DNA of 64,000 nt from Brachyhypopomus gauderio. Its lineage: Eukaryota > Chordata > Actinopteri > Gymnotiformes > Hypopomidae. This document shows, in pieces, positions 13,401-24,822 of the stretch. A program made the position numbers and the translations under genes. Within the stretch, counting starts at the first letter, position 1. The number at the start of each line of letters is the position of its first letter. The notes beneath the pieces were generated by a model. The model searched no databases. It had not been told where the DNA came from and saw nothing but the letters and a program-made list of their open reading frames with translations. The stretch lies in NCBI RefSeq assembly GCF_052324685.1, contig NC_135211.1:12456868-12520867 (forward strand), written 5' to 3'.

Positions 13401-13592
13401 ATTGTTTTACATTGAAATGCTGAAGTTCATTTAACCTAGGGTTAGGGTTATGGATGGCCCCTAGCAGGCACACGGAGGGCGTGAGTGTGGTTCTGTACTG
13501 AGGCCGCTCTGTTTTGCAGGGGCGAGTACGGTCTGAGGGAGTACACCGAGGTGAAGACCATCACACTGAAGATGCCTGGGAAGAACTCGTAA
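4230..13592 (+). CDS. aldh1a2: Retinaldehyde dehydrogenase 2 (partial: exons 2-6 and 9-13)
   Basis: This cytosolic NAD-dependent enzyme oxidises all-trans-retinal to retinoic acid, the morphogen-producing step in embryonic patterning. Spliced exons are 4230-4334, 5181-5321, 6691-6820, 9112-9173, 9677-9805, [gap], 11536-11720, 11971-12135, 12448-12605, 12984-13058 and 13520-13592. All junctions are GT-AG and in phase. The protein starts at IFINNEW in exon 2, about residue 40 of the family. It keeps WNFPLMM (the oxyanion-hole Asn), KPAEQTPL (cofactor Lys), GQCCTAG (catalytic Cys) and a C terminus ending in GKNS. Exon 1, with the N-terminal ~39 residues, is off the left edge. Exons 7-8, which in this family carry FTGST and the ELGG general-base Glu, fall in the N gap. 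The assignment over aldh1a1/1a3 rests on [32 protein letters not shown] and on the polr2m-myzap-cgnl1 neighbours. One oddity is MSGHGREL where relatives have SGNGRE. Confidence 0.95.
4335..4392. repeat. (GT)n microsatellite at the exon 2 donor
   Basis: About 29 GT units start at the first base of intron 2, so the 5' splice site GT is itself the first repeat unit. Confidence 0.95.
4497..4585. repeat. (GT)44 microsatellite
   Basis: Perfect dinucleotide run in aldh1a2 intron 2, separated from the donor-side GT run by about 104 bp of unique sequence. Confidence 0.97.
4586..5180. other. Rest of aldh1a2 intron 2
   Basis: No gene seen. It contains a G-rich stretch (about 4762-4793) and pyrimidine-rich sequence with (CT)n at about 5092-5114 leading into exon 3. 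Confidence 0.7.
5181..5321 (+). CDS. aldh1a2: aldh1a2 coding exon 3
   Basis: 47 codons, phase 0-0, from [14 protein letters not shown] to DRAYLA. The acceptor is ATGTCTCAG and the donor GCG|GTAAGT. The length of 141 bp equals the family exon 3. Confidence 0.95.
5390..5765. repeat. Possible decayed interspersed repeat in intron 3
   Basis: This stretch reads like an old teleost dispersed element, with phrases such as the CCAACCC, CACCTGTACCAGGTG and TCCAGCACTGGAACTGGG blocks. I see no clear terminal repeats or target duplication, so this is recognition by style only. Confidence 0.25.
6691..6820 (+). CDS. aldh1a2: aldh1a2 coding exon 4
   Basis: 130 bp (43 codons plus one base), from [12 protein letters not shown] to GSSIPT. 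It ends inside an Asp codon that is completed by exon 5. The acceptor is CTCCCCCCAG and the donor G|GTAAGG. Confidence 0.95.
6821..9111. other. aldh1a2 intron 4
   Basis: About 2.3 kb without a recognisable exon. It is GC- and CpG-richer at 6821-7330, has a (GT)n tract at about 7433-7462 and a CT-based minisatellite at 8229-8505. Open frames here come from composition and repeats. Confidence 0.7.
8229..8505. repeat. Minisatellite, GGTCAGCTCCCTTGGCCTGT plus (CT)n
   Basis: About seven copies of a roughly 20-bp core, each followed by a (CT)n block of varying length. The unit length varies because the CT part expands. Confidence 0.92.
9112..9173 (+). CDS. aldh1a2: aldh1a2 coding exon 5
   Basis: 62 bp coding for (D)[20 protein letters not shown]. 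The acceptor is TTTCTCACAG and the donor CCG|GTGAGT. The length equals the family exon 5. Confidence 0.95.
9677..9805 (+). CDS. aldh1a2: aldh1a2 coding exon 6
   Basis: 43 codons, phase 0-0. It begins [13 protein letters not shown] and contains [15 protein letters not shown], part of the NAD-binding fold. The acceptor TTTATGCAG follows a GT-rich repeat. The donor is GAG|GTACAG. Confidence 0.95.
10293..10792. other. Assembly gap of 500 N
   Basis: There is an uninterrupted run of exactly 500 N, a typical placeholder for a gap of unknown size. It lies between aldh1a2 exons 6 and 9. By family exon structure two exons totalling about 217 bp (114 + 103) are missing here, and 217 leaves the one-base phase that exon 9 needs. 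I found neither exon in the sequenced flanks 9806-10292 and 10793-11535. Long open frames crossing this run are artefacts. Confidence 0.97.
11536..11720 (+). CDS. aldh1a2: aldh1a2 coding exon 9 (catalytic Cys)
   Basis: 185 bp. It begins with TG completing a Val codon, then [19 protein letters not shown], carrying the catalytic cysteine, and ends TTEQGPQ. The acceptor is CTCCCTCAG and the donor CAG|GTACTA. Confidence 0.95.
11971..12135 (+). CDS. aldh1a2: aldh1a2 coding exon 10
   Basis: 55 codons, phase 0-0, from [16 protein letters not shown] to MRIAREE. The acceptor CCCCTTTCAG follows a CT-rich tract. The donor is GAG|GTGAGT. Confidence 0.95.
12448..12605 (+). CDS. aldh1a2: aldh1a2 coding exon 11
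   Basis: 158 bp, from [16 protein letters not shown] to QAGTV plus TG of a Trp codon. The acceptor is GTGGTAG and the donor TG|GTGCGG. It includes the conserved EIFGP motif, with E from exon 10. Confidence 0.94.
12984..13058 (+). CDS. aldh1a2: aldh1a2 coding exon 12
   Basis: 75 bp, coding for (W)[15 protein letters not shown] followed by FKMSGHGRE. Relatives usually carry Asn at the His of SGHG. The acceptor is CTGCTCCAG and the donor CT|GTGAGT. Confidence 0.94.
13520..13592 (+). CDS. aldh1a2: aldh1a2 last coding exon 13
   Basis: The first base completes a Leu codon. Then comes [17 protein letters not shown], ending MPGKNS and TAA at 13590-13592. The acceptor is GTTTTGCAG. Confidence 0.95.
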
Positions 13593-14355
13593 AAAAGCTC
13601 ACGTTCCTAACGGAGCAAAGACTTCCGCTGGGCTGCTCGGCCGTGTCCCACTAACCCACCACCACCACCATCACCACCACCACCAGCCATCTCAGCCTGG
13701 TGCTGCCTCCGGCCTGTGTCTGCCCTCCATAATGTCAGTGTCCTGTGTCCATCGTCGGCCCTTACGTCCACGTTAACCCTGCCCTGTAGTGGCCTCCCTC
13801 CACTGGCTCCCTTAACCACACTAAAGCACTCGGAGAAGGTGGGGGAGGTTTCACTCCATGCACCATTTAACCACTCCAGCCTCCAGCATCCTCACATTGC
13901 CCCCCCCCCCCCCCCAGCCTGGCACCCCCTGCAGGAGTCTCAAAAAAGCGAGGAGGGCCTGGTGTCAGGCTCAAACCTTCACCCATAACTTTCCTGTACT
14001 TCCATTCACTGGTTCAAATCTGCCACTGTGTTTCAGTTTGTACTAAAACCACTGCAGCTCTCTGTGTCAGTAAAGAAAAGAAGGATGTGATCATTTGTTA
14101 AGTAATAATTTTTTTTTTAATGTTAATTGTTTAATTGTGTGTTTTTGCTGTTTTTGTTCTTATGGCGTATAAACTCTTTGTGTTGATGTGTTGACCAATG
14201 TAAACAAAATGATTTACCTCATAAAAATTAATATGAAAATGCATTTTACACAAATGATTACTCATTGGTGTCCAATTATTTTCATTCTTAAACAATTATA
14301 TACTATGAACATAGAAGATATAAAAATGACTATAGTTTTGTTTTCTTTCATTAAA
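13593..14355 (+). other. aldh1a2: Likely aldh1a2 3' UTR
   Basis: Sequence after the stop, with a CAC/CCA-rich stretch at 13657-13685 and a poly-C run near 13901-13916. An ATTAAA hexamer at 14350-14355 is the first reasonable polyadenylation signal. AATAAA hexamers at about 15499, 15706 and 15760 leave room for a longer UTR. The end is inferred, not shown. Confidence 0.45.
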
Positions 14356-17300
14356 AAACATTTTCATTTCAAAAACTGTTCTACTTCTTACTTTAGTCAG
14401 TCTTTCAGGTGGCCAGTCATGACACAATGCTGACACAAACCATATTCACATAAAGCAAGTTTTTAATTACACAGAAGCTTGTTTCATACACAACACACAC
14501 TGCTGTAAAGGCGTAGTACGTCTTTATTCAAAGGGCAACTGACAAGTGACATTTTGCAATACCGTATTCACTTTTTCCGTAACAGACATATATTATGAAT
14601 GAAAGTAGGAAACTGTGTGGCAATCAGTCTCATCTGAAATACAGTCATCATGCATCCTCCATGTAATGATGACCAAGAGTGTGAACAGCAACGTCTAGGA
14701 AATGAAGCGATAAAAGATTGGACGTGGTTTGTAGTACCACGTACTGAGATAATCAAAGATTAATCTGAATCCATCAGAACTTCCTTGAAAAATTCCCCAA
14801 GTAGTCATACTTGACTTTCCTAGCAATGGGATATCTGCATTCACACCACTGTGACAGATGAAATGTGTTTCATTACCATAGATAAGAGACAGAGGGAGGG
14901 ATGTCGATGCTGAGAAAGAGCACAACTTGGACCACACAGTCACACTTTTATCTTTGACCAGTCACAGCACATAAGGAAAACGTTTGAAAGGACAAAACGC
15001 AACCGAAAGACAAAAGCATGCCTACATATGCATTAATACTACGAAAACAAGTCGCACCATCAAGGCAGCCTGGTGTTCTAAACATAGGAGCTCTCCTCTG
15101 ACCAACAGCAGAACCACTGTACGCTGGATACGCAGAGAAGGACTTAGTACTGTTGTTCAATTTCTTTGGTTTGAGTTTTGCAATAGTGTCTTTGACCCTT
15201 CCTTCCTGAAATGTCCCTGAGATGGTATTTATTAATCTCACGAGCCCCACGCAAGCACAATGCACACATTCACACAGATATTTCAAGATTAGAATGGTAC
15301 AACAGTGCTGCTCACACGGCTTTTTGGTAATGAAAACATGATAAATCAAAAAGAAGCCTCTTTCAAGGGATCTTTTCAACACAGTGCTGTCTAAAGCGTA
15401 ACTCGGGGGTGCTTTATTGAAGTCATAGCTGAAAGACATATGTTTTTATTTGATCCTTTGACAATTTGATAATATATGGAGAAGAACGTGTTATGACAAT
15501 AAACTACTCTCTGTATATCATAGTGCCCTAGCATTAATGGCGTATTGAAATATTTATAGTTACCATTACAGGACAGAGTCACCATTTTTCAACCCATACC
15601 TTATTAAAATTGAGGTTTCCCATCAGTTATGAATGCACAACCTCTCTGATACTCTCCCTGGACGCAGAGTCCAGTGCAGCCATCATGTAAGCCTTCAGAA
15701 ACCTCAATAAATTTCCTATGCTCACAATCACGTGTTCTTGTGCGTTTTTTCCACTGCCGCAATAAATGTCAACCATTACAAGTACAAATAACAATAAAAA
15801 ATGATAGAAATCCTCACGAGTGATTTTTTAAATTTATTTATTTGTTTATTGAGTTTTAATTTTTGTGAAAACATCTAAAGATACATGGCTATTGGATTTC
15901 CCATTGTTTGGAAAGTTTTGGGTATGGGTTATTGGGCTTTGAGTATGGGTTATCTGTGTACGAGTCATCTGGGTTTAAATGATTGTTTCATTGGACGGAA
16001 TTTGTGGAGCAGTAAATTTCTTCATACTAAAACTATTGATGAGTTTGTGATGTGCACGGTTACAAATGGTGGGAACCAACCGTTTAAATGAAGTATGATT
16101 TAAAAAATAGGCATTTTGAAGATTATCCTTAGATAAATTTATACTATATCACTACTTTGTATTACATATAAAATCCACCATTCTCATTACAATCTCCCAT
16201 CCTGCCCCTATATTCACTGGCCCAGGTATCAGATATACTCGTCTCTCAGTCTCTCAGGTGTATTTCCTCAAACTGTATGAGCAGTGTTGTGTTGAGTTCT
16301 GATCAGAAACAGACCACTGAGAAGTTGAAATAGAGCGACCAAATTACACATGGAGACAGCTGAGCTAAAGTCTCTAAGGGCACATGGTGTTGCAAATAAC
16401 AGCGTCTAGAATCAAGTGGATTGGATGCAAACATCCGCAGGTCACTAACATTATGCAAATCTTTAGTTAGAAATATGTTTTTGCAGACAACTTTAAAATA
16501 ATTATGTCCAGTGAGGACAGAAGTGACATTTTGGTTGAAAAAAGGACACTGGCTGTGGGGATGTGAGAATGTAATAACGGTGAGGTTAAACTAACAGTTT
16601 CTTCATACTTCACAGAGTAAACTGTAAAAAAAAAAACATAAAAATGGTCTTTCAACTTTTGAACAGGAAATTTAAAAAAAATTAAAATACAATTAATTAT
16701 TCTCTGATGGCAACCCTACTGAACACAGTTTATTCCTTTTGCTTAAATCCAAATATTGCCTGACACAAATTTATATTTTTTTTAGGTCTCCGTAGTAGGT
16801 TGAATGGGTGTTGGCTAGTGACATCTTCAAAACCATCAGAGGACTTCATAGTATCCTGACTTAGACCTTCTCAAATTGAGTGTCACTGAATACATATTTC
16901 ACTGAAAAATGATCATTTCCTCTCTTAAGGGATGTTCGACGTACCCTCCTTTTTCAGCCATCTTGGAACTGGACCAAGGTTAAGTGGCAATAAACCATCC
17001 ATCAGGATTTGGATTGTAATATTTCTGCTCCACGTAATACATTTATTGGACATAGCACTTATGGTGTCTGATAAGTATCATTCACTGATCATTACCCTAT
17101 GCTCCTGGAGAAGATTCATAATAAAAAATCTGCATAACCTTATTATATATTGAACAGGTAGGAGTATTAAGCCTTTGAGTTAAATCTTCTCAGTTGACTC
17201 ACAGACACACATTTCCACAGAAATTAATCACTTTTAATGATGTATGGATTTTCTGCGCTTTGCCAAATAGTTCTCGAAACTAATGCAAATCTCATTTCAA

Positions 17301-19667
17301 CTGCAAGGTTCTAAACGAGATGGCGACACGTGAGCCTTGAATGGACTCGTTTGTCTTCAGCGTGAAAAGAAGGAGCAGGAGACAGCTCGGGCAGGCAGGG
17401 ACCGGGGCTGTTGGAGCAATGGCATGCCTGATGGAGGCCTCTGGCCCACTGCAGGACCTTTAACTGCTTCCCCCTCCAGAGGGAGACACTTACTCCCACA
17501 ACTACCCCTTAGGGGCCACTACACAGGCACTATATAACAGCCAAATACCCATATAAAAAAAACATATCAGAATGTGTTTGTTTTTAAGGGAAAGCTATAG
17601 AAAACGCTGTATTTAAATGTTAGCTCTTCGTCTGAGCTCCTGATATACAGCAGCTAGTATTTGTCTGTCAATCGTGAAATCCGAGAACGATCTGTTACAG
17701 GATATCCTGATCAGCAAATGAAGCTGTCAAGGGTATCTGGAGCTCCACTGATCCCTCGCATTATCCACGATTACCACTGCAATCATAAATCATCACTAAT
17801 AATCAGCCATATCTGACGACGCTCGTGTCTTCTGGTCGGGCCGTGACTCATTTCTGAAGCAAAAAGCGAAGGGACGGCGAGGAAAAAAAGAAAAAAACAC
17901 TTGAAGTGAACTGGGTCGCAGCCAAATCTTCCTCGACCTCTGGCCCTTTAGTTGGGAGTTAGCTGGTTTCCTCTTTCCTCTGACATCACTGGCCTGGATG
18001 AACAATAACACGGGCTCAATTGCATGACATTACGGCTTCCTCCAGGCACATGGGAGCGCTGGACGCGAGATGGCGTTCCCAGCTCCGAACAGCTGCACAG
18101 CACCCGTCCATGGGAGAATTAGGACCAGAATCAGAACACGGACACGCACCTCCTTGCGTGCTGTGGAAAGAGGGGGGTAACCGTTTCCTAACGGAAGAGT
18201 TTTACCCCAAAACTACAGTTTTAAACAGGCTACAGCATAATACAGTCAAAAAAACGCAACGCCTTCTTGCTAGAATAGTTTAGGAATAACGTTGCGTTGT
18301 CTAAATGGGTATGCAACGTTATGCAATGAATGCAGTAACTGTTATCGTAATATGTGATAATATTCCTAATGATCTATGTTTAAAACTTTTGTTAGGCGCA
18401 GTTCGTGGTTAAATCCGGTGCATCACAGTTGAACTATACTGAGTTGTAGTGAGCAACAAAGTTATGGCAGTGCGATAGTTTTCACCAGTCACTCCTTAAC
18501 TGTGGTAGCAGGCTTCCGTTTATTAACAACGTTTTAAAATTATTCCAACAAACCGGCCACAGGCCCCTAATTTACAAGCTGAACAAATTAGACTGTGGCC
18601 AAAGGCGGACATAAATTAATTAATTCAAATCCAAATGGTTTGAGTATGCAGACTTCATTTCACAAAGTCGTGAAGCTTACCGCACTCTTAAACGCTGCTG
18701 TTTAGTTTATCGGAACCCTCAGGGAGTCTGCTTTTGAAGAAAAAAAAATTAAGCAAAATTGCTGTTGGAAATCAGCGCTTTTCTCCGAGCGCTCAGATCT
18801 TAATTTGTTGTTTTAGCCCGTTTCAGAAACACGAGCCAAACACCACGGCGCGCGCGCACACGGGCTGCACAAATGAGAGAGGCTTGAAAAAAAAATGCAC
18901 CTTGTGTGATTTTTTAAAATGTGGTCCAGATGTGCGAGAGGCCCAGGGAAACAGGTGATGATAGCATCAGGCCAGGATTGCACACAGATGGAAAAGGGCT
19001 TTAACCTATTTCTGCATCACCACTGGTGCCATAACTCTTTCCCTTTCCCCTCTGAATGAAGACAATTATTCCAAAAATGAATCGAGCGCGATCGGCTTTC
19101 CTTGTTGTGTAAACGTGCTGGGGCAAAGGTCCCAGAGCCTGAAGCGAATCTGTCAGATTGGTGCTGTTTGTTTGTGTGTTTGTCTGTCTTCCCCTTCTTG
19201 TCATCATGCTTGTACATCCAGTATGGAGTTTGCACACGTCCTTGGGAGCGTGCTGTTTCCACAGGTAGGAGATCTGGTTTGAGAAAAACACTCACATGAT
19301 TGAGTTTATCCTGCCATCCTGGCCTTGTGTGTGTGTGCCACGCATACAATACACACTGCTCCGGTTCAGCGGCACACCATATGGAAAACTCGTATTTAAA
19401 AGTGTTTGTCCATATGAGAAACCCTACATGTGTGCCTATGTGCGGGGCATCCATCCCTGGGAGGTTAGCGTTTCTCTGTTTTTTAATTGCGGCAATTATA
19501 TCCTCACCGAGGGAGATGAGTTCAGCTGGGGCGGCTCTAGGCTCCGTGGCCCAGTACTGCTCACCACAGCTCTGCCTCCTGCTTCCTGTCAGGTGAGGGG
19601 GCTGCTGGGTAGTGTCAGCGGCAATCGGCCGCGATTGGACGGCCGCGCTGGGGAGCGGCTGCACGTG

Positions 19668-19669
<2 letters not shown>

Positions 19670-19700
<31 letters not shown>
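19670..19700. repeat. poly-G run, 31 nt
   Basis: This is the longest homopolymer in the window, with no interruption. It makes neighbouring open frames encode poly-Gly or poly-Pro. Confidence 0.95.
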
Positions 19701-19702
<2 letters not shown>

Positions 19703-22417
19703 CACGCGCCCCCGGTGGGGTGAGGACGGACGTTGAGCAGGAGTGGGCCGCAGAAATGCTCCCGACCTTCAAGAGCTGCACCCCTCCGGGGCCACACAGA
19801 GGAGCCTGGAGTCGTGTCACAGGAAGGAAGACGAAGACGCCTCGTTTGAACGGTCGCTGATCCAGTTCAGCGATGACTCAGTGGTAATTACACTGTGGTA
19901 TATCCTGATGACCGAAGACTGAATAAAAGATGAAGGAAGATGACGTTGTTGTTAAATTGCTTTAGACCACACAGATCTCAGAGTGCTTGAACAGACCCGA
20001 TCGTTGTACCTTAAATTCAACAAGTGACGCTCGGCCTTTTGTTAACTTTGACTAATTCGCATCAATTCGGCTGAAATGGAAGTGCAACTCTGCTCTCTTA
20101 ATGAAGTACACAAGTGATTATAGAGTGCAGTATCCCAACTTTGCTCTCTTAACTTAGCCCACAAGTGATTACAGGGTGCATTATCCCAGCCGCTTGATTG
20201 AAAGCCATTTTTTCCCCAACACCCAGGGATCCCACCTTATCTCACCCCAATGCAAAGCTCCTCTCACACGGGCAGAGTTACGAGAACAACCCCCCCCCTC
20301 CCCTCTTCCACCCCCAACGCACCCCAAATGGGGCTGCTCCAGCTCTCCAGCCATTTGGGAAGAGGATCGCCCAGCGTGATGGACGCAGAAGAAAGCGACA
20401 CATTATCCCAGCGAGGTGCCGATTTGGCCGCCCTTAAATCACCGCACCGCAGTGTGAAATGATTCATTGGCGTTAGCAGACAGCCGTATCCTCGGCGACC
20501 GAGTGCTCCCCGCTCCAGATCTCACGCCCTCTCTTACATGTTTATGCAGCTGGATTGTTTTATTGGGCCAATTAAATTAAGTCGTGATAATTGAATGTAA
20601 GCGCAGGGCTCCAGAGTGCCGTCCACCTGTCAGACTCCAACGTGCCCCACCGAGCCCTGGACCCAGATCGCAACCTTACACCTGTACCGTCTTAGCATTT
20701 CAGCTGGGCTGTTAAACACGGTAAGAGGAGACGCGTTATTAAAGTCATCACAAGCAGTAAGAGAAAGTATTTGTCCTCTCCAGCTCTCTTTGGCTTGCGT
20801 GAGACAGCACAGAACAGTTTGTTCATTCTGCTAGACGGAAGAAACTACAGCAGTGAGTTTCTGGTCTGCCCCAAAGGCTCAGTTCCTACACGGCAGTTCC
20901 AAAGTGTCCAGGCGGATATACGGGACCCAGCCGGCACGGCCTTGGCGAGACTGAGGTGATGGTGAGGTTTGGGAAGGCGTGGTGGGGAGACACCTGTCTT
21001 CCCTACAGAGGACACGGGCTGTGCTCAGCTGCCTGAAAAGCACAGAGATTGTGCCTCTAGTCCCTCAAAGACCGCAAATGGATTCATATTGGGTGTTTTC
21101 GTAATCTCTACCCAGTGTCACCCAGAAGACCATATACAGCGTTTCTTGCGTTTGGATCTGAATTTCAATTGAAAACATGCACAATCATTTCGTGATGGCA
21201 CACGGAGTAAGCCCATTTGGGCGTATTGCACTTTTGTTCATGAATTTTATTGCAATGATGACAGTTGTGATTAAATGTGTGTTATAATGTGGTGGCTTGT
21301 CGGTCAGTGCTAAAAACATTTGTTCGCAATAGCTAAACGTATTCTAATGGAACTTTGTTACATCATGTACTGAATTACAAATTTATTTATTTTTACTGTG
21401 AGAGGGTACAGATGACTTTCTCGACTACAGGAATCTTACCTTACATGATCAGTTCACCAAGCTGAGCTTATTCTTGGCAAAGGTTTCAGATCTTATCACT
21501 GAATGGTGATTTAGCTGGTTGGTCTGATGAAACTGTAGTAGTTCAAGATAATGATTTTGGCAGGGCTGTCAGAAGATGGTGGTGGTGATGGGGCCGCATC
21601 AAGTGGTCTACCTATCTATAAATTCACAGTCCACTGGCTGCTTTAACCAGGCATAACACCTGCTTTTGGGGGATGGGGTGGGCGTGCACCACATACCAAA
21701 CTTGCTCTGTGTTCATCGGACCGAACAGAATTCCATAATCCACCATTCGAGTAATCCTGTGTTTTCATACACCAACACTGGAAGTCTTGCGAGTCTCTGC
21801 AGGACATCCACATTCTGTGAAATGCATGTCCAACACCCTCAGCAAGCCAAAGATGACACAAAGGTCCCTCATCCGACAACAGATTATACCTTGGACTCGA
21901 ATCAAAGTGACGCTGTATGAGAATTTTCTTTGCATATTTTTTTGGCGACTAGAGGGGTGTAGATTTTTATTGCTAAACAGTTTATGTCTCCGTATGAGAC
22001 GCAGCTGCACTTTCCGCTGCACAGTGTCAACTCAACGTACAGCTGCAAGGAAAAAAAAAAGAGGAGGAAATTGGATTTGACAGTGTTTTTCGTTCTTTCA
22101 TCCCCGAAATAACATTTACCTCTGGTCCCTCAGCCCTGACAAGTGACGAAAATGGACGAGAGGGCAAAAGCTACGTTTACGATAGAGGAAAGGGGGGGGG
22201 GTCTTTATTTAGGGAAGGGGGCTGAGAGAATAAAGGGAGAAGAAAAAGCAAATGTGAAGGGGTTGAAGTGTAGCGTAGTGAGTGGTGGGACACCCCCTCC
22301 CCTCAGCCACTGGGGGGGGTGAAGGTTGGGGTGTCGGTCTGAGAGGTGACACCTCCGATCTCTCATCTCGCCCAAGGCTTGATGCTAGTGGTATACTAGT
22401 GAGCTCTCTCTCTCTCT

Positions 22418-22446
22418 AACACACACACACACACACACACACACAC
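22418..22446. repeat. (CA)n microsatellite
   Basis: A short (CT)n tract is followed by about 14 CA units. Confidence 0.9.
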
Positions 22447-24106
22447 CCCACCGCAGGCCATTTGTTTTGTGAACTACGTGTTAAATGCTACGAGGTGATA
22501 AGCAAAGGGGAGGAGGGGTGACTGTTCCTCTGAGTGAGAAATCACGCTTGCTGCTCATTCCTCTACTCCTTGAACTTCACGAGTGATTCCTAATACGACA
22601 ATGGATAACCAAAGTACATGTACTATGACAGTCAACAAAGCCAGGCTTGCAGCGACTCCAGATTAAACATGGACATTACGTTCCAACACTCCCATATCTC
22701 TGGAAGACAGAGGCAAGCCAAGTCAACTGTTTGTTTTCAAAACACTGCTTTGGTCTAAATCACGCAACTGTTTACTGCTTGAAAGACAAAAATTCATCTT
22801 CCTATTCCCTGGTGAACGACACCGTTTAGTCAAGTCTATTAAAGCTTGATTTATGCAAACGCTGTTGTTTGTCTAGGTGTGGAAGGGTAGAAGAGTGTGA
22901 GGTTATTTCAAGAATATCTGCATATTCAAACTCACAGAACATGAGGACAAAACATGAAGACACAAACGTTTTGCGGCAGAAACATACAGAAAAAAAAAAC
23001 CTCAGCAAGTGAATTTATTTTTGATGGCTGTTCAGTCAAGGACGTCAAATTCCAACAGACCCATGTGTCTGCCCACTGAGACGTAGCACTGAAAGGTGGT
23101 TTCACTGGCATGGCCATGTTCTGCAGCTGGGCAGATTCAAACTGAGCCCACAACACGGCTGAAGAATGGCGTTTTGTGTTTCTTTATTGGGGGTGGTTGC
23201 AAGTGAAGTGACAGGATATCAGCCAAGATGCTGTGCAGGCTTTCACAGTGATGACAAACGCCTTCATTTTAATGAGAATGGTCTCCCCTCTCCCCCGAGA
23301 TAAGAACGAGGCAGCCACTGGATCGAACGCTTCAAGCTCCCTTGAAAGTGGCAGATTAAAGGACGTCAGCCTGGTCGCTAATCCCTGCTTGGCTAACGCG
23401 ACGCGAGGTGCATTAGGGAAGATCCAGCATGGGCTTGGCCCCTCCGGGCTGCCGTTCTGGACGGTGCCCAGAGTCCCGAAAGCGTGGCAGGCCTTTTCGG
23501 GCCTGTTGGCTGCCAAGGCCATTTTCCCTTTAGCCTGTCCTGAGGTCTTCAGGAGACGTGGGTTGTTGTTGTTGTTGTTTTTTTTTTAAAACACTGTCCA
23601 CACGCATTACTCCCCACGGAAGCTGAAGCCCACCGCCGTCACCCGCCAGTGCACGCAGCAGGCGGGCCACCCAGCGAGGACGAACCTCTCCCATGTCATC
23701 CGTCTGTGTGGTCCTCGCAAAGGAGAAACAGATAGATGGAGAGGGAAGGGAGAGCTGGTGCCAACGGAGAAAGAGATGTTTCAAAATCTGACAGTGTCAT
23801 TTCTGGGAAAGGAAGTAAGGGGAAAGGGGGTTGGGGGGGGGGGGGGGAGTTGAGAAGGCCCAGCTAAACAAGAAAAAAAGGGCTTGTGAGTGTGGGACAC
23901 TTGCCAGACAATGAAAGCAGAGAACTGGAATGAAAAAAGCTGAGGTGTGTGTGTGTGTGTGTGTGTATAAAGGGGTAACAGAGAGATGGGGAGAGAAAAA
24001 GAAAAAGAGAGAGATAAAGGGAGCATGAGTGAGAGAATGAAAAGAATCCCTTTCCCTCAATAACACAAGCATGTCTGCGGTCTGCTGGAGCAGCGGTGGA
24101 GAATAA

Positions 24107-24273
24107 GCCCCAGCCTGCTGCCCCTGCCCCCAGCCTGCTGCCCCTGCCCCCAGCCTGCTGCCCCTGCCCCAGCCTGCTGCCCCTGCCCCCAGCCTGCTGC
24201 CCCTGCCCCCAGCCTGCTGCCCCTGCCCCAGCCTGCTGCCCCTGCCCCCAGCCTGCTGCCCCTGCCCCCAGCC
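24107..24273. repeat. 19-20 bp GC-rich minisatellite
   Basis: About eight copies of a CAGCCTGCTGCCCCTGCCCC unit, with single-C length variants (19/20 bp). It gives repetitive Gly/Ala/Gln or Pro/Ala/Cys frames that are not genes. Confidence 0.95.
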
Positions 24274-24822
24274 GTGCCGGCACACACGCCCACGCCACAA
24301 ACCAGCGCTTCCAGCCCACGGGGCGGCCGACCGCTCCCAGCACTCATTAGGGGCTGCTTAGCAGTCTTCACTGTCTCAGCCTCTTCTAAGAGATGGGATC
24401 CCATTTCACTGTAAAAGGCCCCCAAAATGGGCCCAGTAAACACAATCATTCTTTACAAAAGCAGGCCCTCTATGTAAATCTATCTGTTAAGAAAGGGGGG
24501 AGAAAACACAACAGAATCCCTTCCTCTGCTTAATGGGCTTTATTTGTGGTTTGGTGGATTAAAAGGCCTGTTTCCGTCCCACATGTTGGAAATGCTGGAC
24601 GCTCCCCCCCCCCCCCCCCCCCTCCTCCTCTGCCCCAAGGTGTTTTTGTGTGTTTTTTTGCGAGTGAGCAGTGCAGATTGGCGCCGTGCTGCAGGCAGCT
24701 GGGAGAGATTAATAAAGAGGAGCAGGCCTCATAAACGCTGCCGCCCTGCAGTGATTAATGCCTTCACCCACGGCAGGACGGGGAGATAAGGAGGACAGAA
24801 GACAAACACTCAGCTCTGCACC

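Noticed and set aside
13430..13452. Telomere-like TTAGGG units
   Set aside because: Only two units in aldh1a2 intron 12; too short to mean anything.
4230..13592. Assignment to aldh1a3 or aldh1a1
   Set aside because: Sequence signatures and the polr2m-myzap-cgnl1 neighbourhood fit aldh1a2 better.
14948..15439. 163-codon minus-strand open frame past aldh1a2
   Set aside because: No recognisable domain, AT-rich UTR-like composition; probably chance.
19017..19820. 267-codon minus-strand open frame with poly-Pro
   Set aside because: Runs through the 31-nt G homopolymer, has no recognisable domain, and lies in intergenic DNA without splice or start support.
24057..24449. Gly/Ala/Gln-repeat open frames, minus strand
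   Set aside because: Entirely explained by the 20-bp minisatellite.
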